From assembly GCA_964500675.1 (NCBI GenBank), contig CAZCNY010000001.1, forward strand, positions 434,001-498,000: 64,000 nucleotides of DNA. Direction: 5' to 3'. Made by a program: the position numbers and the translations under genes. Shown here piece by piece: positions 61,832 through 64,000 of the stretch. The notes under the pieces are model-generated. The model was not told the DNA's origin, made no database searches, and worked only from the letters and a program-made list of their open reading frames with translations. Every line of letters starts with the position of its first letter. Positions within the stretch are counted from its first letter, which is position 1. This DNA is from CAMLJR01 sp964500675 (lineage in GTDB: Bacteria; Pseudomonadota; Gammaproteobacteria; Pseudomonadales; CAMLJR01).

Positions 61832-63490
61832 CTAGAAATCGACATTCACGCGAATGTACGAGCGCCAATCACCCTGCTGGACGCGATCGCTATCCTTGAG
61901 CGGGTATGCAATATTCCACAGCAAGCGCAGATGTTCAAGCGCTTGCAATTGTACACCGGTGCCGACACTTTCAAGATTTTGGTGGATGGCTTGTTCCGGC
62001 AACGCGTCTTTTATGCGCACCTCGCCCAATTCGTAAAATAGCAGCGCGCGCAAATCATTGAGATTGTCGCCGAACCATCGCGCCGCGGACGGCGTGTGCA
62101 TTTCGAGGCCAGCGGAATAGCCGTAATCGCCAAGCGTTTGCGATTCGTAATAGCCGCGCACGCTGCTGAAACCGCCGATGCTGAATTGCTCGTTGTCGAT
62201 CAGCGGCGAATCGGTAAGCTGCGCGCGCGCGCGGCTCAGCAATTGCCAATCGTATGCAAAGGTGTCGGTGCGCGAAAGACCCGCGCTGAAATACATATAA
62301 TCCGCATGAGCGCCCGAACGTTTTTCGGCAAATTTATCTTCGTTGTTGACCAGACCGCGAATGCCGAAATCCGTTGCGAGGTTAAAGCTGGTCAGCGATT
62401 TCTCGCCCAACAAGGTTGCATTATATTGCGCCGACCACTGCACGTAGCGAATCGGCTGCTCGGCTGCCTCGACTTGTTGATTGAAATCCTTGTAATCGAC
62501 GCCAAGAATCGCCACCTGTGTGTAATCGCTGCTTGCGGGTAACGAGCGAATAAAACGCAAGCCGGCGACTTCACCGTCACCCAGCACATTTAATATGTTG
62601 CCGCCGACGCTGGCATCGACCTGCGTTTTCACGTCGGTTTTGGATTTCACCGCGTATGCCGCAATACGCCAGTTATCAGCGAGCGGCAGCGCGTACGAAG
62701 CCGATAGAACATTCAACTCGCTCGGACTCTGCGGCGCGATTTGATACGTCAAGCCAAAACTGTGTGCGCTCTGCCATAAATTATCGTAACTCAACGTCGC
62801 GCGCAGACGCGGGCGCGTGGTGTCGATCGAATTGAAGTTGTTGTATTCGATACCGCCGTGCACCGGCAAGGTGTCTTTCACGCGCAACTCGACATCGACA
62901 TCGCCTCGATTTTTTCCGGGCTTTAAAATCGGCGCCACGCGCAGATCGCCCGAGCGCATGTTCAACGCTTTAATTTCTTGTTGCACCGCGGCGGCAGCCA
63001 ACGGTTTGCCCGACTGCAGCGACGGCAATTGCGCGCGAATGCCGCTCGGCGTGAAATAACGCGCACCGCGCACGACTACGCGACCTATCTTTCCCTCCGT
63101 GACATTCAACGCGACGACGCCGGCGACGACATTCTGCTCGGGAATATTCACATAAATCGCCGGATAACCCGCATCGCGGTACGCGCGCTCGAGACTGTCG
63201 GCCGCGTGTTGTACATCTTCGATGGTTTTATCGGGACCGAGATACGGATACAACGTTTTTTCAATCACGACACGCGATAGCAACGTATTGCCTTGGAGTT
63301 GATACTCCCAAATATCGAACGTCTGCTGTTTTTTCGCCGGGTTTGCGGATGAATTGGCATATTGCGGCACGCCGGTTTTCGCGGTTTCTTCAGCAGCGGC
63401 CAGCGGCACAATGGCAATGGATGCAAGCCATGCGAGCGACGCAAAAGCAACGCCGCGGCCTCTCGGGAAAAAAGTGAGGCTCGTTAACAT
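61832..63490 (-). CDS. Two-partner-secretion outer-membrane transporter TpsB (ShlB/FhaC/HecB family)
   Basis: 552 residues: signal peptide, a Pro/Ala linker, two POTRA domains (about 55-220; first begins WEYQLQGNTLLSRVVIEKTLYPYLG) and a beta barrel with the loop-6 motif FSSVRGYYES and a C-terminal Phe (YIRVNVDF). It secretes TpsA proteins; the giant adhesin two genes downstream is the obvious client. Only the DsbG-like and small hypothetical genes separate the pair, and tpsB lies first. Confidence 0.95.
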   Translation of the reverse strand: MLTSLTFFPRGRGVAFASLAWLASIAIVPLAAAEETAKTGVPQYANSSANPAKKQQTFDIWEYQLQGNTLLSRVVIEKTLYPYLGPDKTIEDVQHAADSLERAYRDAGYPAIYVNIPEQNVVAGVVALNVTEGKIGRVVVRGARYFTPSGIRAQLPSLQSGKPLAAAAVQQEIKALNMRSGDLRVAPILKPGKNRGDVDVELRVKDTLPVHGGIEYNNFNSIDTTRPRLRATLSYDNLWQSAHSFGLTYQIAPQSPSELNVLSASYALPLADNWRIAAYAVKSKTDVKTQVDASVGGNILNVLGDGEVAGLRFIRSLPASSDYTQVAILGVDYKDFNQQVEAAEQPIRYVQWSAQYNATLLGEKSLTSFNLATDFGIRGLVNNEDKFAEKRSGAHADYMYFSAGLSRTDTFAYDWQLLSRARAQLTDSPLIDNEQFSIGGFSSVRGYYESQTLGDYGYSAGLEMHTPSAARWFGDNLNDLRALLFYELGEVRIKDALPEQAIHQNLESVGTGVQLQALEHLRLLWNIAYPLKDSDRVQQGDWRSYIRVNVDF

Positions 63491-63603
63491 TTTTCCTATT
63501 CTTCAGGCAGATTCGATTTATGTTGAATGTGAGTACGCGAGGAATGTGTCGCGCGCAACGCAGCGCACATTAAGCACAGAAATAATGGCAAAAATATGAC
63601 AAA

Positions 63604-63640
63604 TAAAAAAACCGGCTGCATTTCTGCAACCGGTTTCTAC
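63604..63640. terminator. Hairpin with flanking A/T tracts (probably bidirectional terminator)
   Basis: AAACCGG-C-TGCA / TGCA-A-CCGGTTT around a TTTC loop, with seven A residues on the left (T-tract for leftward transcripts). A second, backup terminator for the gene at 63710, and possibly insulation of the tpsB promoter. Confidence 0.75.
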
Positions 63641-63671
63641 ATTGACAAATTGCAATGCTGTCCCTGCATTT

Positions 63672-63700
63672 AAATAAAAGGCGCAGCGTTGCACTGCGCC
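63672..63700 (-). terminator. Rho-independent terminator of the right-edge gene
   Basis: Minus-strand GGCGCAG-loop-CTGCGCC, a perfect 7-bp stem, followed by TTTTATTT. It begins ten bases after the stop of the gene at 63710. Confidence 0.88.
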
Positions 63701-63709
63701 GATCGATCC

Positions 63710-64000
63710 TTATTCGAAGTCCACGCCAATGCCGGTCGTTAAGCTGATCGGCTTGCTGACGTTACAGGTTTTGTTGTTGCGGGTGTATTGCATAACCGGC
63801 AACGCAGCATTGAACGGACGCGTTGGGGTGCCCAACAAGTCCAGCGTGCCGGCGGTGCCGAACGGGAAGGTCAACGACAGGTTGATCGAGTTCAACTCAG
63901 ACGCGTTGGCCGCGTTGTTGCGAATCGTCGAGATGATGGCCAGCGTGTCGCCACTCGGAGCCAACACCAGCGGTTTGCCGCTGTCGTTGTCCTGATGGAC
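63710..64000 (-). CDS. C-terminal part of an unrecognised protein (gene runs off the right edge)
   Basis: The frame is open from the window edge to a stop at 63710. At least 96 residues ending SKPISLTTGIGVDFE, with beta-type segments (LNSINLSLTFPFGTAGTLDLLG), a single Cys in NKTCNV and no membrane helix. The composition suggests a secreted or surface protein, but no family is recognised. Two terminators follow, so it ends its own operon. Confidence 0.7.
   Translation of the reverse strand, partial: VHQDNDSGKPLVLAPSGDTLAIISTIRNNAANASELNSINLSLTFPFGTAGTLDLLGTPTRPFNAALPVMQYTRNNKTCNVSKPISLTTGIGVDFE

Noticed and set aside
1..64000. CRISPR arrays, tRNA, rRNA, IS elements, prophage genes
   Set aside because: No regular repeat-spacer pattern, tRNA-like cloverleaf, transposase or phage structural gene was recognised by eye on either strand; a covariance-model or IS search could still find small ones.

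Overview
The window looks like chromosomal DNA of a motile, polarly flagellated gammaproteobacterium. The evidence is a single-block flagellar/chemotaxis cluster with flhF, fleN and fliA, five sites resembling sigma-54 (-24/-12) promoters in front of flagellar transcription units, a cheYZA operon, a cytosolic-type malate dehydrogenase, TtcA, the tesA/ybbA/ybbP arrangement and a VPLPA (PEP-CTERM-type) surface protein. Genus cannot be decided from the sequence alone. No rRNA, tRNA, CRISPR array or transposase was seen.

Region 1 (1-23548) is the flagellar block, read leftwards throughout: fliEFGHIJ, a STAS protein and an HPt protein, fliK, fliLMNOPQR, an inserted small membrane protein with its own terminator, flhB, flhA-flhF-fleN-fliA and cheY-cheZ-cheA (cheA runs off the left edge). 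It encodes the MS ring, C ring, export gate and ATPase, hook-length control, the polar placement and number switch (FlhF/FleN), sigma-28 and the CheA-CheY-CheZ signalling core. No fleQ/fleSR-type regulators are present, so the activator of the sigma-54 promoters must be encoded elsewhere.

Region 2 (23549-43456) is mixed: ttcA, mdh, a PilZ (YcgR-like) protein, a YbbAP-like exporter divergent from tesA, a VapBC-type toxin-antitoxin pair with a perfect inverted repeat in front of it, an AT-rich Ser/Thr kinase that looks horizontally acquired, a YgjP/DUF45 metallohydrolase, recQ (tail encoded by a perfect palindrome), a VPLPA-CTERM protein, an HlyD-ABC-ABC2 efflux operon, bioA, an orphan ParA, a YbfF-like hydrolase and a lipoprotein.

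Region 3 (43453-63490) is the most interesting part. A TpsB transporter gene and a DsbG-like disulfide protein precede what appears to be a seven-gene, about 16.6 kb operon. It runs: a giant TpsA/filamentous haemagglutinin-type protein (about 3590 residues), an ExbB-like channel fused to DUF2341 and LamG-like extracytoplasmic domains, ExbD, TonB, a putative porin, a periplasmic coiled-coil protein and a small ribbon-helix-helix-like protein. The six cysteines of the giant adhesin fall into three Cx5C pairs, which gives the neighbouring DsbG-like protein a plausible client. I propose that this is a two-partner secretion system physically and perhaps energetically coupled to a dedicated proton-motive-force module. 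The right edge (63710-64000) holds the C-terminus of an unrecognised protein followed by two hairpin terminators.
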